64,000 nt of DNA from Sepiola atlantica (GCA_963556195.1 OY744519.1:221646491-221710490), one strand, 5' to 3'. Positions 12,262 to 23,929 are shown, counted from the stretch's first letter. The notes: generated by a model from the sequence alone, not told the origin. Numbers and translations: made by a program.

Positions 12262-13143
12262 ATGGCGGCAAAATTTGAATTAAAGGAAAACATCCAACCC
12301 GTATTTAAAAAGAAAAGGAATGTGCCTTTCGCCTCACTCGAGAAAATAAATGAAGAACTAGACAGACTAGTTAAGACCGGCATTCTTTCTAAAATTGAAT
12401 ATAGCCAATGGGCTGCTTCGACTGTCTATGTTAAAAAGAAAACTAAAGAGATCCGCGTCTGCGCCGATTTTTTGACTGGATTGAATGCATCATTAAAAGA
12501 TTACCATTATCCTCTTCCGTGCCCAGACGAAATATTAACTAAATTAAATGGAGGAAGATTTTTCTCCAAAATGGATTTAAGTTACGCATATTTACAGATA
12601 CCCGTGGAAGAAGAAAGCTCGAAACTACTATGTATTAACACCCACTGCGGGTTATACAAATTCGAGAGACTCGCTTTCGGTGTCAAGGTCGCACCAGCCA
12701 TATTCCAGCAGGTAATGGATACTATGTTAAACGGACTGGAATTCGCGATAACATACCTAGACGACATTCTAATGACGAGTCATACCAAGGAACAACACCG
12801 GGAACACGTCCACAAAGTTGTCTCGCGAATCCAAGAGTACGGTTTCAAACTCAAAGAAGCCAAATGTGATTTTTTTATAAAGAAAATCAAATATCTGGGC
12901 CACATTATTGACAAAGATGGCAGAAGACCAGACCCAGAACGGGCTATTGCAATTCAGGATATGCCGGCTCCTGAAAATATCAAATCTTTACAAAGTGTTC
13001 TCCGACTGGCTAACTACTACCATGTTTTCATACCTAATATGCATAGCCTCCGTGCTCCAATGAATGAACTTCTGAAAAAAGACAAAGAGTGGGAATGGAC
13101 AGCTGAATGCCAGGAGGCATTCGAGAAAACAAAAAAGTCCTAA
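12262..13143 (+). pseudogene. Gypsy copy 1 reverse transcriptase
   Basis: A 293-residue open frame contains the gypsy polymerase blocks: V-K-K-K-T-K-E-I-R-V-C-A-D-F, F-F-S-K-M-D-L-S-Y-A-Y-L-Q-I, F-G-V-K-V-A-P-A-I-F-Q-Q and the catalytic Y-L-D-D (about 12753-12764), then Y-L-G-H-I-I and the thumb region W-T-A-E-C-Q-E-A-F. All catalytic Asp residues are present. It stops at 13141, just before RNase H, so the Pol polyprotein is interrupted. Confidence 0.9.
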
Positions 13144-14840
13144 CATCCGATCTTCTTCTAACACACTATAATCCAGACTTATAGATTATTGTCGCTAGCG
13201 ACGCAAGCTCATATGGCATCGGGGCATGCATTTGTCACAAAATGTCAGACGGGACTCACAAACCAATAGCTCACGCATCGCGGACACTGCTACCAGCAGA
13301 AAAGAACAACTCCCAAAGAGTCTTTAGGGATCATATTTGCAGTCTCCACCGTTACATACACGGTAGATTTTTCACTTTACAAACGGATAATAAACCTTTA
13401 CTCACAATTTTTGGGTCAAAAAAAGGTCTGCCCGTACACACAGCTAACAGACTGCACAGGTGGGGAACAATCCCTTTAAATTATAATTTTAAGATGGAAT
13501 ACCTCCCCTCGAAAAGAATCTGTCACGCTGATGGATTGTCAAGACTCATCCCAAAACGTAGTGAACCCCTGGAAGACACTGTGATTGCCACCCTTCGAAC
13601 AGAAGGAGAAATTAACTCGACATTACGGAACACAGTAAGGGAACTCCCCGTGTCACTGCACGAAATAAAAATGGAAACCCTCGGTGACGAGTTTATTAAG
13701 ATGACCAAAACTAAATTAACTGTAAAGGACCAAAAAACTTCAGACATTTTCTCCCTATGCAATGAGGTACTCTTGTATAGTGAGAGAGTCGTCATTCCCA
13801 AAACTCTTCAAAGGAGAATTCTGAAGGATTTCCATGTTGGCCACCCAGGGACTACAAGAATGAAGAACTTGATGAGGAGTTCTGTGTACTGGCCTAACAT
13901 GGACCAGGATATCGAAAATCGTAAAGACGTGCAAAGGTTGTGCATTGGCAGCAAAGGCACTTCCGATCAAATACAGTCCTTGGCCAAAAACGGACCGACC
14001 ATGGTCCAGGATCCATATAGACTTCGCAGGCCCATTAGACGGTTTCAACTATTTAATTGTAGTAGATAATTTCACAAAATGGCCCGAAGTGTGCCGATGC
14101 AAAAGTCCAACGACGGAAGTAACCATAAACTTCCTCCACGAATTTCGAGGTAGTGGATTGTTTAGTCAGCGAAAACGGAACACAGTTCACGTCCGCTGAA
14201 TTCAAGGAATTTTGTGATACGTTTTAAATAGAACATATTACGACCCCAGCATACCACCCGAGATCAAATGGTCAAGCAGAGCGTTTTGTCGATACACTGA
14301 AAAGAGCTCTGAAGAAATCTAGAGGCACTCCTACAGAAAAATCCCTACAACAGTTCCTTCAGGTGTACAGGATCACGCCAAACACGAATACACCATCTTC
14401 ATTATCCCCTGCTGATGTAATGTTTGCGCGCAAGATAAGATCCGTTTTTGACAAACTGCTGCCAAAACAGAAAAAACCGGTACGAACAAATGCAGTATCA
14501 AGAAAACGTTACGTCCCAGGCGAAAAGATATTTTTTTAAATGTTTAAAAATAATAAATGGTTCTGGGAACTGGGGACAATTGAGAAGCGGATTGGAAATA
14601 TGGTATACATAATTCAAGGCCCTAAGTTCTCTCATAAGAGACATTTAAATCAATTAAGAAAACGACTATTGGACGACACCGACAGCGCTCCCCAGGAAGA
14701 AGAAGAAATTATAGACACCATATATGACACCTTTGACATTGAGATCCCCCAGGCAGCTCCGGAACCAAGACAATCAAAAAGGAAGCGAAGACTAACGAAT
14801 CTGATCGTAATAGACCCGAAAAGGAAACGCTATTAATTCT
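13144..14840 (+). pseudogene. Gypsy copy 1 RNase H and integrase
   Basis: V-A-S-D-A-S-S-Y-G-I-G-A (about 13190) begins RNase H. H-A-D-G-L-S-R-L (13530) links to integrase, whose zinc domain keeps H-V-G-H-P-G (13840) but has a damaged second Cys. The catalytic core begins H-I-D-F-A-G-P-L (14000) and reads V-V-D-N-F-T-K-W-P-E. Stops and shifts follow near 14070, 14195 and 14226. The C-terminal frame (14540-14836) has W-E-L-G-T-I-E-K-R-I-G and K-R-H-L-N-Q-L-R-K-R, the usual gypsy integrase tail. It cannot make a continuous integrase. Confidence 0.85.
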
Positions 14841-14868
14841 CCTGCAGAGGTAATACTTGGGAGGGGGT

Positions 14869-15083
14869 TGTTATGGTGACTTACCTATGTACAACATGGA
14901 CTCTTCCTTTTTGCTTAATAAATGCCAACGACAATTAACTCTCGTCGGAATCTAGTAAGATAGTCGAACTCTACTTACCAGGCGCATATTTCTTCCCTCT
15001 GTACTCTATTTTCTTAATACACTTGTTTCTACTTTATACCCTGTTCGTGTCTTCATTTCGGCCCCTTTAACAGGGCCACAACA
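14869..15083 (+). repeat. 3' LTR of gypsy copy 1
   Basis: It begins TGTTATGG right after the polypurine tract and ends GGGCCACAACA, about 215 bp. A similar LTR of about 220 bp (47826-48045, reverse) belongs to copy 2. Confidence 0.85.
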
Positions 15084-15740
15084 GATTCTAAAATGGCTCT
15101 TCGTCGGCGCCTTTTATAACATCACATACAGAAGTCTCTTGAGAAAAAATATCAGATTTGTAGAGTGTTCAATGCAATTTTTGTACAATTTATTCATGTA
15201 AACAAAATATAGTAATTCTGAGATTTCGTGTTTCACTCCGGCCCGCGATCTCCTTCCAAAAGTCTCATCTGGCCCTCACTCTGAAAAGGTTGCCCGCCCT
15301 TGCTCTAATGGATGAGTTGTCTTCATGTAAAAATGCTTCCTTCATTTCGATTATAAAACAAATTTTCAAAAATTCTTGTTAAAGAAAATCTAAACAATAA
15401 ATTGAAATTAAAAAATAAGCGTAGAAGAAATAAAGAAATCTTCGTTAAAATCAATTGTTGAAAAAAATCTTTAAAAAAGTTAGCATAATTTATCTTCCTT
15501 CCCTGGCCACTTTAAAGTTAAAATAAATCGACTTTATATACCTATTCAACCGTATCTTTATTATTGCTGTTTCACCTATATTTGTCATATTCCGTCCACG
15601 TGTACTATGCAATAGAAAAGCATAAACAATACTGCGACCGCACGTTTAAAAAAGGGGCTTCAAAACGTGCGTCGCAATAAAAACGTTAATATTGGAATAT
15701 CAAATATTATCATTTTATTACTGGTGACTTTGAATCGACA
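15084..15740. other. Non-coding stretch, no clear feature
   Basis: This is AT-rich intronic sequence between the gypsy LTR and the U2-headed SINE. Nothing else is recognisable. Confidence 0.5.
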
Positions 15741-15745
15741 TGCCC

Positions 15746-16112
15746 AACGCTCTAGGCCTTTTGGTTGAGATCAAAGTGTAGTATCTGTTCCGATGGATAC
15801 TGCACTCCATAGACTGTTATTGTCTTGGCCTTCGGGGCTTGATTTACGCCGGTCTATGGGTCTGTCCTGTGCAGTTCTAGGAGGTCCACCCTCCCAGGCT
15901 TTGCCTCCCCTCTTTGGGGAGGGGTAAGTTCATTGCTTACTGCCTGAGGCACCCCTACCGGGGAATGCCGACGGGGCTGCCCAGGTAATTTTTAATGGCC
16001 AGAGTGCTCACCTTCTCTGGCGCTGGCTTGGGTCGAATGTTACCTTGTGGGAGTAAGATAAAACTGACCATATGCCTAACCTCCTGAAGTGGAGGTAAAT
16101 AATACGCGTATG
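15746..16112 (+). mobile_element. U2 snRNA-headed SINE, copy 1
   Basis: The first 45 bases (AACGCTCTAGGCCTTTTGG, then TTGAGATCAAAGTGTAGTAT and CTGTTC) follow the 5' end of U2 spliceosomal RNA, including the branch-point-pairing GTAGTA. After that the sequence is unrelated to U2: a body with palindromic CCTCCCAGGC and CCCCTCTTTGGGGAGGGG and a tail CCTAACCTCCTGAAGTGGAGG then TAAATAATA. The body is shared with the copy at 19242 and the tail resembles the one at 31933. It is most simply a SINE whose promoter head derives from a U2 gene. Confidence 0.75.
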
Positions 16113-16129
16113 ATAAAATTGGGTAGCAC

Positions 16130-16474
16130 AAATGTCTGTTACCCTTAAGTTTGAAATAGCTCTTTTGTTTGTCTGTAAGGATTACGTTAATCTGTTTGTC
16201 GAGTTGAAGTGTAAAATAGCATTTTGTCTGTCTGTAACGCTTACATTTTAAATAGTATTTTGTCAATTTATCACGACTAAGTTCGAAATATAATTTTGTT
16301 CGTCAGACTGTCAGGCTTGAATTTAAATAGTATTATTGTCTGTCTGTCTGTTACGCTTAATTTTGAAATATCATTTTTATTATTGAACACAAATCTCTGA
16401 TTTAAATGTATGAGAATCTCTATAAGATACTCTGTTTGTCCGTGGGTCTGTCAAATTTACATTTTCATCGGGCT
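16130..16474. repeat. Minisatellite with TTTGTCTGTCTGT core, units about 55 bp
   Basis: Repeated blocks of TTTGTCTGTCTGTAACGCTT plus ACATTTTAAATAGTAT-like sequence occur about six times. The array resumes at 17177 after the foldback element, so the element inserted into it. Confidence 0.7.
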
Positions 16475-16482
16475 GTCATTCT

Positions 16483-17168
16483 GGTACTACTCCAGATGAA
16501 GCACCGTGACTGCTCGGCGGCAACGATCGGGCAGGTCGCGGAAGCGCTCGAGAGCTGCCTAAACGAAAACGAGGCTGAAGCAGAGCTGACCGATCAGGTT
16601 GCTGTCAATCATCTGCGCTCAGCACAACAAAACAAGCGTTAGGAAAACCTTTTGAACCGGCCGCAAACGTATCCGTAAACCCTGACCCTCGACGAGAAAA
16701 TATATGAAATCCCACCCCCCAAAAATAAAATATACAACAAAAAATATACAAAAAAAAAACTTGCCTAAATATCCTAAGTAAAAGTAACATACTTCTTTGT
16801 TTTTTGTAGAAAAAAAAGACAAAAAAAAAAGTTGCCTAAATATCGTAAAAGAAATAGCATTTACTTCTTTGATTTATGTAAAAAAAGACAAAAAAAAAAA
16901 ATGATTCATTTGAGCCAAAAAAAAAGAAGTTTATTTATAGTTCTTCAGCTATGGTTTGTTCATTTTGTTTTCATTTGTTTCAAATATATGTATTTTTTTC
17001 TTTTGTATTCTTCGTCTTATATTGTCGTCTGCCACTCTTCCATTTTACGACTTTCAGTTTTGCTTCAGCCTCCTTTTTATCTCGGCAGCTCTCGGGCGCT
17101 TCCGCGACCTGACCGATCTTTGCCGCCGAGCAGTCACGGAAATTAGGTGCTTCATCTGGAGTAGTACC
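16483..17168. mobile_element. Foldback/MITE-like DNA transposon with long TIRs and 8-bp TSD
   Basis: The left end GGTACTACTCCAGATGAAGC and the reverse complement of the right end match over roughly 75-80 bp (through TGACTGCTCGGCGGCAA and GGTCGCGGAAGCGC). GTCATTCT directly flanks both sides (16475-16482 and 17169-17176), an 8-bp target-site duplication like those of hAT or P-type transposons. The interior is 500 bp of A/T runs without transposase, so it is non-autonomous. Confidence 0.8.
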
Positions 17169-17176
17169 GTCATTCT

Positions 17177-17290
17177 ACAGTTTTAAATAACAATGTTCGT
17201 CTGTCCGTAACACTTACGTTTTAATAAACATTTCCGTTGTTCTGTCTTGCTTAAGTTTAGAATATAACGCTGATAGTTCGACGAATGCAA
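17177..17290. repeat. Continuation of the TCTGTCTGT minisatellite
   Basis: Three further diverged units (GTTCGTCTGTCCGTAACACT and similar) follow the foldback element's right target duplication. Confidence 0.6.
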
Positions 17291-17324
17291 ATTAACGTAT
17301 GTATGTTTTTTATTTAATTTTCAG

Positions 17325-17590
17325 CTCCTAAGATGTGTTACTGTCCATGTCGAAAACCTCTGAATAAATCTGAGTTCATGGAAAGCATACAGGATATCAA
17401 AATAAAACCCACCGAGGCTTCGAAATACATCCGTTCAAAGACCAGTGCTCCTGATGATCGAACATCATCCCGTGCAATAGGGACGATCGCTACGGTGATT
17501 ATGGCCATCCCTTTCGCTGTTATTGTACTTGCCGATCTTCCCCTCTTACTCAAATCATTTTATGCATTGATTCGACCAAGAGAACGCTAA
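17325..17590 (+). CDS. Terminal exon: cysteine motif plus transmembrane C-terminus
   Basis: The exon follows the acceptor TTTAATTTTCAG. It encodes P-K-M-C-Y-C-P-C-R, a charged juxtamembrane stretch with S-K-Y-I-R-S-K-T-S-A and D-D-R-T-S-S-R-A-I-G, then a hydrophobic segment of about 22 residues, a short basic tail and TAA at 17588. This order (CxCPC, K/R/S/T-rich linker, D-D-R-x-S-S, one membrane helix, very short cytoplasmic end) resembles the C-termini of many uncharacterised mollusc type-I membrane proteins; that comparison is from memory. The reading frame fits the phase-1 donor at 510. The stop codon merges with the telomere-like array that follows, so the 3' UTR would begin with CCCTAA repeats. 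A possible AATAAA lies near 18021. Function unknown. Confidence 0.6.
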
Positions 17591-17958
17591 CCCTAACCCT
17601 AACCCTAACCAAACCCTAACCCTAACCCAGCCGTAACCCTAACCATATTCCTAACCCAAACCCCAACTCTACACCTAACAATAACCCTAACCCTAGCCTT
17701 AGCCCTAACACTAACCCAAGCCCTAACCCTAACCCAACCTTAACTCTAACACTAACCCATCCCCTAAACCTAACCCAAACCCTAACCCTAACCATAACCC
17801 TAACCCTAATCCTAACCCTAACCCTAAACCTTACCGAACCTTAACCTTAACCCTAACACTAACCCTCACCCTCACCCTAACCTAACCCTAACCCTAACCC
17901 AACCTTAACTCTAACACTAACTCATACCCTAAACTAACCCAAATCTAATCCTAACCGC
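17588..17958. repeat. Interstitial telomere-like (CCCTAA)n array, degenerate
   Basis: About 370 bp of CCCTAACCCTAA with many variants (CCTTAA, ACTAAC, CAAACC). It is oriented C-rich on the plus strand and starts inside the stop codon of the exon at 17325. Many imperfect units argue for an old interstitial array rather than a chromosome end. Confidence 0.9.
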
Positions 17959-19226
17959 TTTATTTTCCAGGTTTTAACTTTAAGACAATTTTCACTTTCA
18001 AAAATTGATTCAACAATTTGAATAAAAAATTGGCAATTAATAATTACAAGTTTTCAAATTAACGTAATGAATTCAATAAGTTCGTTATGGCAGTGTTTTC
18101 AACGTTTTCAGATAGCTCGTCTATAAGTCTTATAGAAATAGAATATTTTGTATCATCCTATCTATTAATTCCTTTATAGAAACTATATTAATTTCTTTGT
18201 TAATTGAATGAAATCTTCTTTTATTCACAACTAGCGACACTGTGCGCCGGTTTTGCCCGAGAAAATTAAAAACCCAAGAAACACCTGATCCAACTCCTGG
18301 TCTCATAAGTATTTCTAATGAACATTTACACGTTCGTATTATTTCATAAGTAAGAATTAACATCCGCGCATCGACGTACGCACATAAATCCGAAGAATGA
18401 TTACATCAGCTTATATAGAGTTAGTATCTATGTGAACCAGTTCAAGTTTACTTGACACGAAAATCTGAAATACAAGTATGTTCTCTGAACTAAAATGTAA
18501 CCAAGCATGAACTATGGGTTAGATTAGAGTTGGGAGTTCAAGGAAAGGTCAGACCTAAATCTGTTATGACAAATTCAGTGTTCCCTTGAAGAGTAACGTG
18601 TGAAAGAATTACGTTTTTTAGACAGTTTTTGGAAGCGGTGATTAACGGACGCAAATTAGGGATGTGATTAAAAAAATGGAAAATGGGAATTTAATTCCTA
18701 AAAAAAGTTCATGGCGCCACCTGTTGTATGCCCACCCTCCACCCTTCCCTGCAACTAAATAGTTAAATTAAGAAGAACAACGTTGGCCTCTCTCCATTTA
18801 ATGTTAATGCATTACTTTTATTCGTATGTTTAAATAATAGTTTCTATACACAAACATTGGAGGGGGAATACTATTTTATAGGATTACTTTTTAGTAAACA
18901 GAGTAAATTTTCCAAGTATTAAAAATAATCAGCGTTTAAATAGAAACGTAAACGAATATCATGTGCAATAACTCCGGATTTGAATAATAAGTAAAGTATA
19001 AATAATATGCGTATCCTACTATTAGAGTTTTAAAATATATACGCTTCTGTACTATAAAAAAAGAAACGTTGCAATATATTTCTTCCAACAGTTTGGATCC
19101 GATAGAATTAAAAACGAATGAAACAGTCTGAAAACTAGGCAAACTAAAATAGTGTTTGCCTTAACGCGCTCTACTTAGTTGCTAGGACAACGGACACATT
19201 TGAACTGGTACTCTCTTGCATAAACT
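17959..19226. other. Non-coding stretch, no clear feature
   Basis: AT-rich sequence downstream of the membrane-protein exon. A possible polyadenylation signal AATAAA lies near 18021. A small reverse frame at 18130-18363 has no recognised motif. Confidence 0.5.
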
Positions 19227-19241
19227 GATACTACTTGTAGC

Positions 19242-19603
19242 TAGGAAGTAAGTGTAGTATCTGTTCCGATGGATACTGCTCCCCTATAGACGGGTTTCGT
19301 CTTGTCCTTCGGGACTTGATTCCACCTGTCTGTGGGTTTGTCCTGTGCAGTTCTAGGAGGTCCACCCTCCCAGGCTTCGCCTCCCCTCTTTGGGGAGGAG
19401 TAAGTTTATTGCTTACTGCTTGAGGCGCCCCTACCGGGGAATGCCGACGGGGCTGCCCAGGCAATTTTTAAATGGCCAGAGTGCTCACCTCTCGAGCGCT
19501 GGCTTTTAACCCCACTTACTCGACCCAAGCTGTGGTCACATCTTACTTGTGGGAGTAAGATAAAACTGGCCTTGTGCCTAACTCCTGCAGAGGAGTAAAT
19601 AAA
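19242..19603 (+). mobile_element. U2 snRNA-headed SINE, copy 2, with target duplication
   Basis: From AAGTGTAGTATCTGTTC on, the sequence is colinear with copy 1, but the first bases of the U2 head are missing. The ends are flanked by GATACTACTTGTAGC (19227-19241) and GATACTATTTGTAGC (19604-19618), a 15-bp direct repeat with one mismatch. This is the signature of LINE-mediated retroposition with 5' truncation. The tail ends GGAGTAAATAAA. Confidence 0.8.
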
Positions 19604-19619
19604 GATACTATTTGTAGCA

Positions 19620-20099
19620 AATACAAATTCTATATATTTATGTACTGATTGTGTTTGTCATTTATTTGATACAAGTTTTTTTCGTTATATGCAAACGAAA
19701 TACATAATGGTAATTATACTGAAAAGAAAAACGCGCTTGTATTAACAACCAAGTTGGCATGTACACCATTGGACCTGTTGGACGTCTACATCGAAACGAC
19801 GGACCAACTCAAGCGCGAAACGCAAATCACTGCTACTAAAATTATTTTCTTGCGGGTATAAACCTAATATTAACAATACTGATTTATCGATTAAAATTAA
19901 GTAAAAAGTTCAGTACGGGTTAGGGTTAGACCTGGAAAATAATGCGGTGTGCTTTTTAGAATAGTACTTTACAAGTTGTTTCTATGTAATTTTATTATTG
20001 TATACATTTATGTTGTATGCTTAGCTGTAAAATTAACTATTTTATTATAAATTAGTTAGCTTTGCCCGGTCGCTATCACTTCACATTGTATAGCTATTC
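19620..20099. other. Non-coding stretch, no clear feature
   Basis: AT-rich sequence with a single GGGTTAGGGTTAG motif near 19917. Nothing else is recognised. Confidence 0.5.
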
Positions 20100-21115
20100 A
20101 CTACTTGAAATTATTGAAACGAAACTAACCGATGAGAAAAAGAACACCAAACTAATTAATTAGAAAAAGAAGGCAAAACTAATCGATAAGAAAACGAAGA
20201 CACAGCTAATTGATGAGACAAAAGAGGTAAAACTAATCGATAAGAAGACGAAACTAATTTATAAGTAAAAAGTAGCAAAACTAATAGATAATAAGACTAA
20301 CTCGATAAGAAAAAGAAGATAAAACTAATCAATAAACAATGAATAAAACACGATAAAACTAATTGATAAGAAAACCAAACTAATCCATGAAGAAAAGCAA
20401 ACAAGAACTAATCAATGAAAAGATAGACAAAACTAATCGATAAGAAAACCAAACTAATCCATGAAGAAAAGCAGACAAGAACTAATCAATGAAAAGATAG
20501 ACAAAACTAATCGATAAGAAAACCAAACTAATCCATGAAGAACAGCAGACAAGAACTAATCAATGAAAAGATAGACAAAACTAATCGATAAGAAAGCCAA
20601 ACTAATCCATGAAGAACAGCAGACAAGAACTAATCAATGAAAAGATAGACAAAACTAATCGATAAGAAAACCAAACTAATCCATGAAGAAAAGCAGACAA
20701 GAACTAATCAATGAAAAGATAGACAAAACTAATCGATAAGAAAAAGCAGACGAAATTAATAGATGAGAAGAAACAAAAACTAATCGATAAGAAAACAAAG
20801 ACAAAACTAATCAATAAACAAAAACTACACGATTACTCGATACGAAGATGAAACTAACCAATAAAAAAGAAAGCAAAATTATAAAAAAGGTAAAACAAAG
20901 CGAAAAGAAAAAGAAGACGAAACTAATTGATGAGAAAAAGAAGACAACATTAATCGATAAATATATAAAACCAATCGATAAACAAAAATAGACAAAAGTT
21001 ATCGATAAAAAGAAGACAAAAGTAATCGATAAATAACAAGAAAAAAGTAATCGGTAAAAAGAAGACAAAAGTAATCGATAGGAAGATAAAACTAATCGAT
21101 TAGAAAAAAAGACAG
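20100..21115 (-). repeat. ATCGATTAG minisatellite (reverse orientation), with 74-bp higher-order units
   Basis: The unit GATAAGAAAAAGAAGACAAA plus ACTAATC (27 bp) is the reverse complement of the array at 46.8-53.0 kb. At about 20374-20735 five nearly identical 74-bp units (AACCAAACTAATCCATGAAG and on) form a higher-order repeat. No gene is present; reading frames here are repeat artefacts. Confidence 0.9.
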
Positions 21116-23540
21116 AGCAAATGCTTTGCTACCTCAAATTTAACCATTAACATTCAATTAATGACCCAAACTAAAAATGACTTTAATTTGGTCTGTTTTT
21201 TATCTTTGATCTTTCTTCGTAAAAAATCAATATGTTATTCTGAGTTACCATTTTTTTTTTTTGAACATTGATTTGTTATCAACATAAAATGTATTTCGAT
21301 TTAATTTCTTTCAAAAAGAATTTATCCTCGAAAGATTCTTAAAATGGTCGCATTTTCCAATAATGATCTGTGGCTAGAAAATTAGGGAAATTGAAGTCTT
21401 GGTGTGTTTTTCGTTTCCTTTCTCTGTTCTCTTGCTGCTTCATAACTTGAAGAAAGGGAGAGAGATAGAGGGGGACAGACAGACAGACAGACAGACAGTG
21501 ACAGAGACAGAGAGTCTGATTTATGCATTGAATTAATAGCGTGGGTCAATCGCTTAGAGTGCTTGCCCTGCTAGTTAACGTATGAACGCGATTTAAGAGT
21601 ATCTGCCAATGTTTGTGACTTTCAGAAATTAATATATCAAAACGAGGCGTATTAATGTCGTTTCTAACATTTGGCTTTTGTAGAATAATAACTCCACTGT
21701 TTGTAAAATGTAATAAAAATTAAGATTCCTGCAAAATATCTCTACGTTGTTTTTTCATCATTTATTGTTATACTTAAATACATCTTTATTTAATAATATT
21801 GTTTTGAAAATGTCACTTATATCAAACCTAATATATAAAGTAAAGCCAGCCACTTTATCGAATTTTGTCATCGATAGCTTTCTTCCTACAACATCAATAT
21901 TTTATTCTGGTTATTCAGTTTCTTTGTTTGATAGTTGCAGCACGTTGTTAAGAATGATGAAATATAAGTAGATTTAATTCCTTCCAGAAAATACTTCGAC
22001 TGGGTCGGAATTATTTTCATATGGAAACTGTCATTAAATTTAATGTAACTCTGTATTCGTCAATAAACAGTTACTTGAAAAAAAATGATATTAAAAAAAT
22101 GAAAGCACACTTTGATAAATAAAAAAAATGCAAACCAAAATACTACCAGGCAACACCGGGTAGGTACAATTAATAATTTATAAATGAATGTATTTAACCA
22201 CAAATATCATTTGCATATCAGAGTTTGGTACAAATCTAAAGTAATTATTCTTAATGAATGATTCCATAATTCGTATTATTTGATTATTCAGATTAACATT
22301 CTCATCACACAATATTTAGACACGTGGCGCAACGAAGTAACATGTGAAGTGACAATCAATTCTTTAATGACAGTTTTCTGGGAGTTGAATGTTCAATCTG
22401 CGATACAGGCGATACTAATCTACTATATAAAGTAGACTATTTCCCCCTGTACATTTGGCGAGAGTAAGAAAATAACCACGTGCATTATACACTACTAAAA
22501 TAGCCACCGCAATACTCTTATTTATTCAAGCGTGTTTGCATAAATGTTCGCATAACTTCATCGACATATATTAATTATCATATTTATTCCGAAATCCCTC
22601 ACTCTCTCACCTACAAGATTCATAGAGATAGTGGTCACTATACTTACTCACTGCAAATTATCTAATGTACATGCCACTCATAACATCGCAGACTTTTCTT
22701 TCATTCGGAACTGTTAAACAGAAACACCGCCGAGTATAGATTACGGGAATATCATTCCGCTATTCCGAACACATAACATTATTAAGTTACGGAATAACGG
22801 ATTTCATTAAAACAAACACATCACGAACAGCACCACAACACAACTTCCAAAATTAGTAAGTACACTTCTTGATTTTATTACATTAAAAATAAACATAAGT
22901 ATATTTGTATTTAAACCAAGTAAAACATGTTTCATTCGTCATCATTAAAAGTAGTTTTCTGTCGAATTAAATATTATACGCGTTACGTCTTCGTTTTCAT
23001 TGTGATTTCAAGATCGCTAGAATTATAAACGCACAAACTGCAACATTAAACCGTAAGTACTTTCGGTGTTTGAAAATGATTGATATTTTTCTTCTTAATT
23101 ACTTTTTCCTTTTCAATCCTAAAAATGAATTTATTTTCGTTACACGAATATTCTTTTCTTGATTATTTTACTTTCTTATTACACAATATTTATTTTGTTT
23201 TTCAAGCTCCATACGACAATATGATTTACGTGACTTTGCTCAGTTAAAACACACCACAAATATTAAATACACTTTTTTCACCATAAACACATTGTTCTGT
23301 GATAAAAACTGAAACAGAACTTAAAAAACAACTAAAAGTTTTACACAAGCTAAAAAAGAAAAAAGAACATTGTAATTTGTTTTTAATTAATGTTAATAAA
23401 TACTAACGTTACTATTTAGAAATCAATTCTTAACATGGGGAGGGGGCCTTAGTTAACTATTCTTGACTTTCACCTAACAATTTAATACACAAAAGATACT
23501 GTAACAATTGAATTTAACTTGCAAATCATCTTCTCTCCTC
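21116..23540. other. Non-coding stretch with a (GACA)n microsatellite
   Basis: AT-rich sequence with (GACA)n near 21474-21500 and a GGCAACACCGGGTAGGTAC block at 22150 resembling other GC-rich repeat ends in this window. No gene is seen. Confidence 0.5.
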
Positions 23541-23544
23541 GTTC

Positions 23545-23838
23545 AGTGAATGAGAAATCCTTCTAGACTGCGGCAATTGTTCATTTTTGCGAGGAGATCG
23601 ATTTTCGAATAAAATGATCCAAGCCTCAGAAATGAACGTGCGCTTTTATCGATTCGTTTTTCTTGTATTCTTCCAAGAGAGATTTTAAACAAAGACAATT
23701 GCAAGTTCTAATCAAAAACAGAAAATCATTCAATTCTAATTCTTATTCGTTTTTCTTGTATTGTTTAGTACGTATTCTGCAGCTAGCAGACAAAATGTTT
23801 AATAATAAATCCAAAAATGGTTAGCTAGATATAGAAAT

Positions 23839-23842
<4 letters not shown>
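23545..23842. repeat. Dispersed repeat pieces shared with 26.1-27.1 kb and 32.0 kb
   Basis: GTGAATGAGAAATCCTTCTA (23547) recurs near 26924 and 32015. AAAGACAATTGCAAGTTCTA (about 23692) with AAACAGAAAATCATTCAATT recurs at 26151. These mark a moderately diverged interspersed family. The class is unknown. Confidence 0.55.

Positions 23843-23916
<74 letters not shown>
23843..23916. repeat. (TA)n microsatellite
   Basis: Uninterrupted AT dinucleotides. Confidence 0.97.
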
Positions 23917-23920
<4 letters not shown>

Positions 23921-23929
23921 GAAAGAAAG

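Larger units (their letters stand above)
10000..15083 (+). mobile_element. Ty3/gypsy LTR retrotransposon, decayed (copy 1)
   Basis: Two direct repeats ending in GGGCCACAA flank gag, protease, reverse transcriptase, RNase H and integrase regions in gypsy order on the plus strand. A primer-binding-like TGGCGACGAAGG follows the left LTR (10144) and a polypurine tract GGGAGGGGG precedes the right LTR. Coding is broken by many stops and shifts. No envelope gene is seen. A second copy of the same family lies reversed at 47826-51193. Confidence 0.9.
511..17324 (+). other. Inferred 16.8-kb intron filled with transposons
   Basis: The donor at 511 (GTAAGT) and acceptor at 17321-17324 (TTTTCAG) bound a stretch with no convincing host exon. 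It contains LINE relics, a gypsy element, a U2-headed SINE and a foldback element, all listed separately. The intron is inferred from compatible phase-1 borders on both exons. Confidence 0.45.

Noticed and set aside
10000..15083. Endogenous retrovirus with envelope
   Set aside because: No frame between integrase and the 3' LTR resembles an envelope; the integrase C-terminus ends only about 30 bp before the LTR.
17588..17958. Possible chromosome end
   Set aside because: The CCCTAA units are heavily degenerate and unique sequence continues on both sides.
20370..20740. CRISPR-like regularly spaced repeats
   Set aside because: Units are contiguous 74-bp tandem repeats without unique spacers, in a eukaryotic context.
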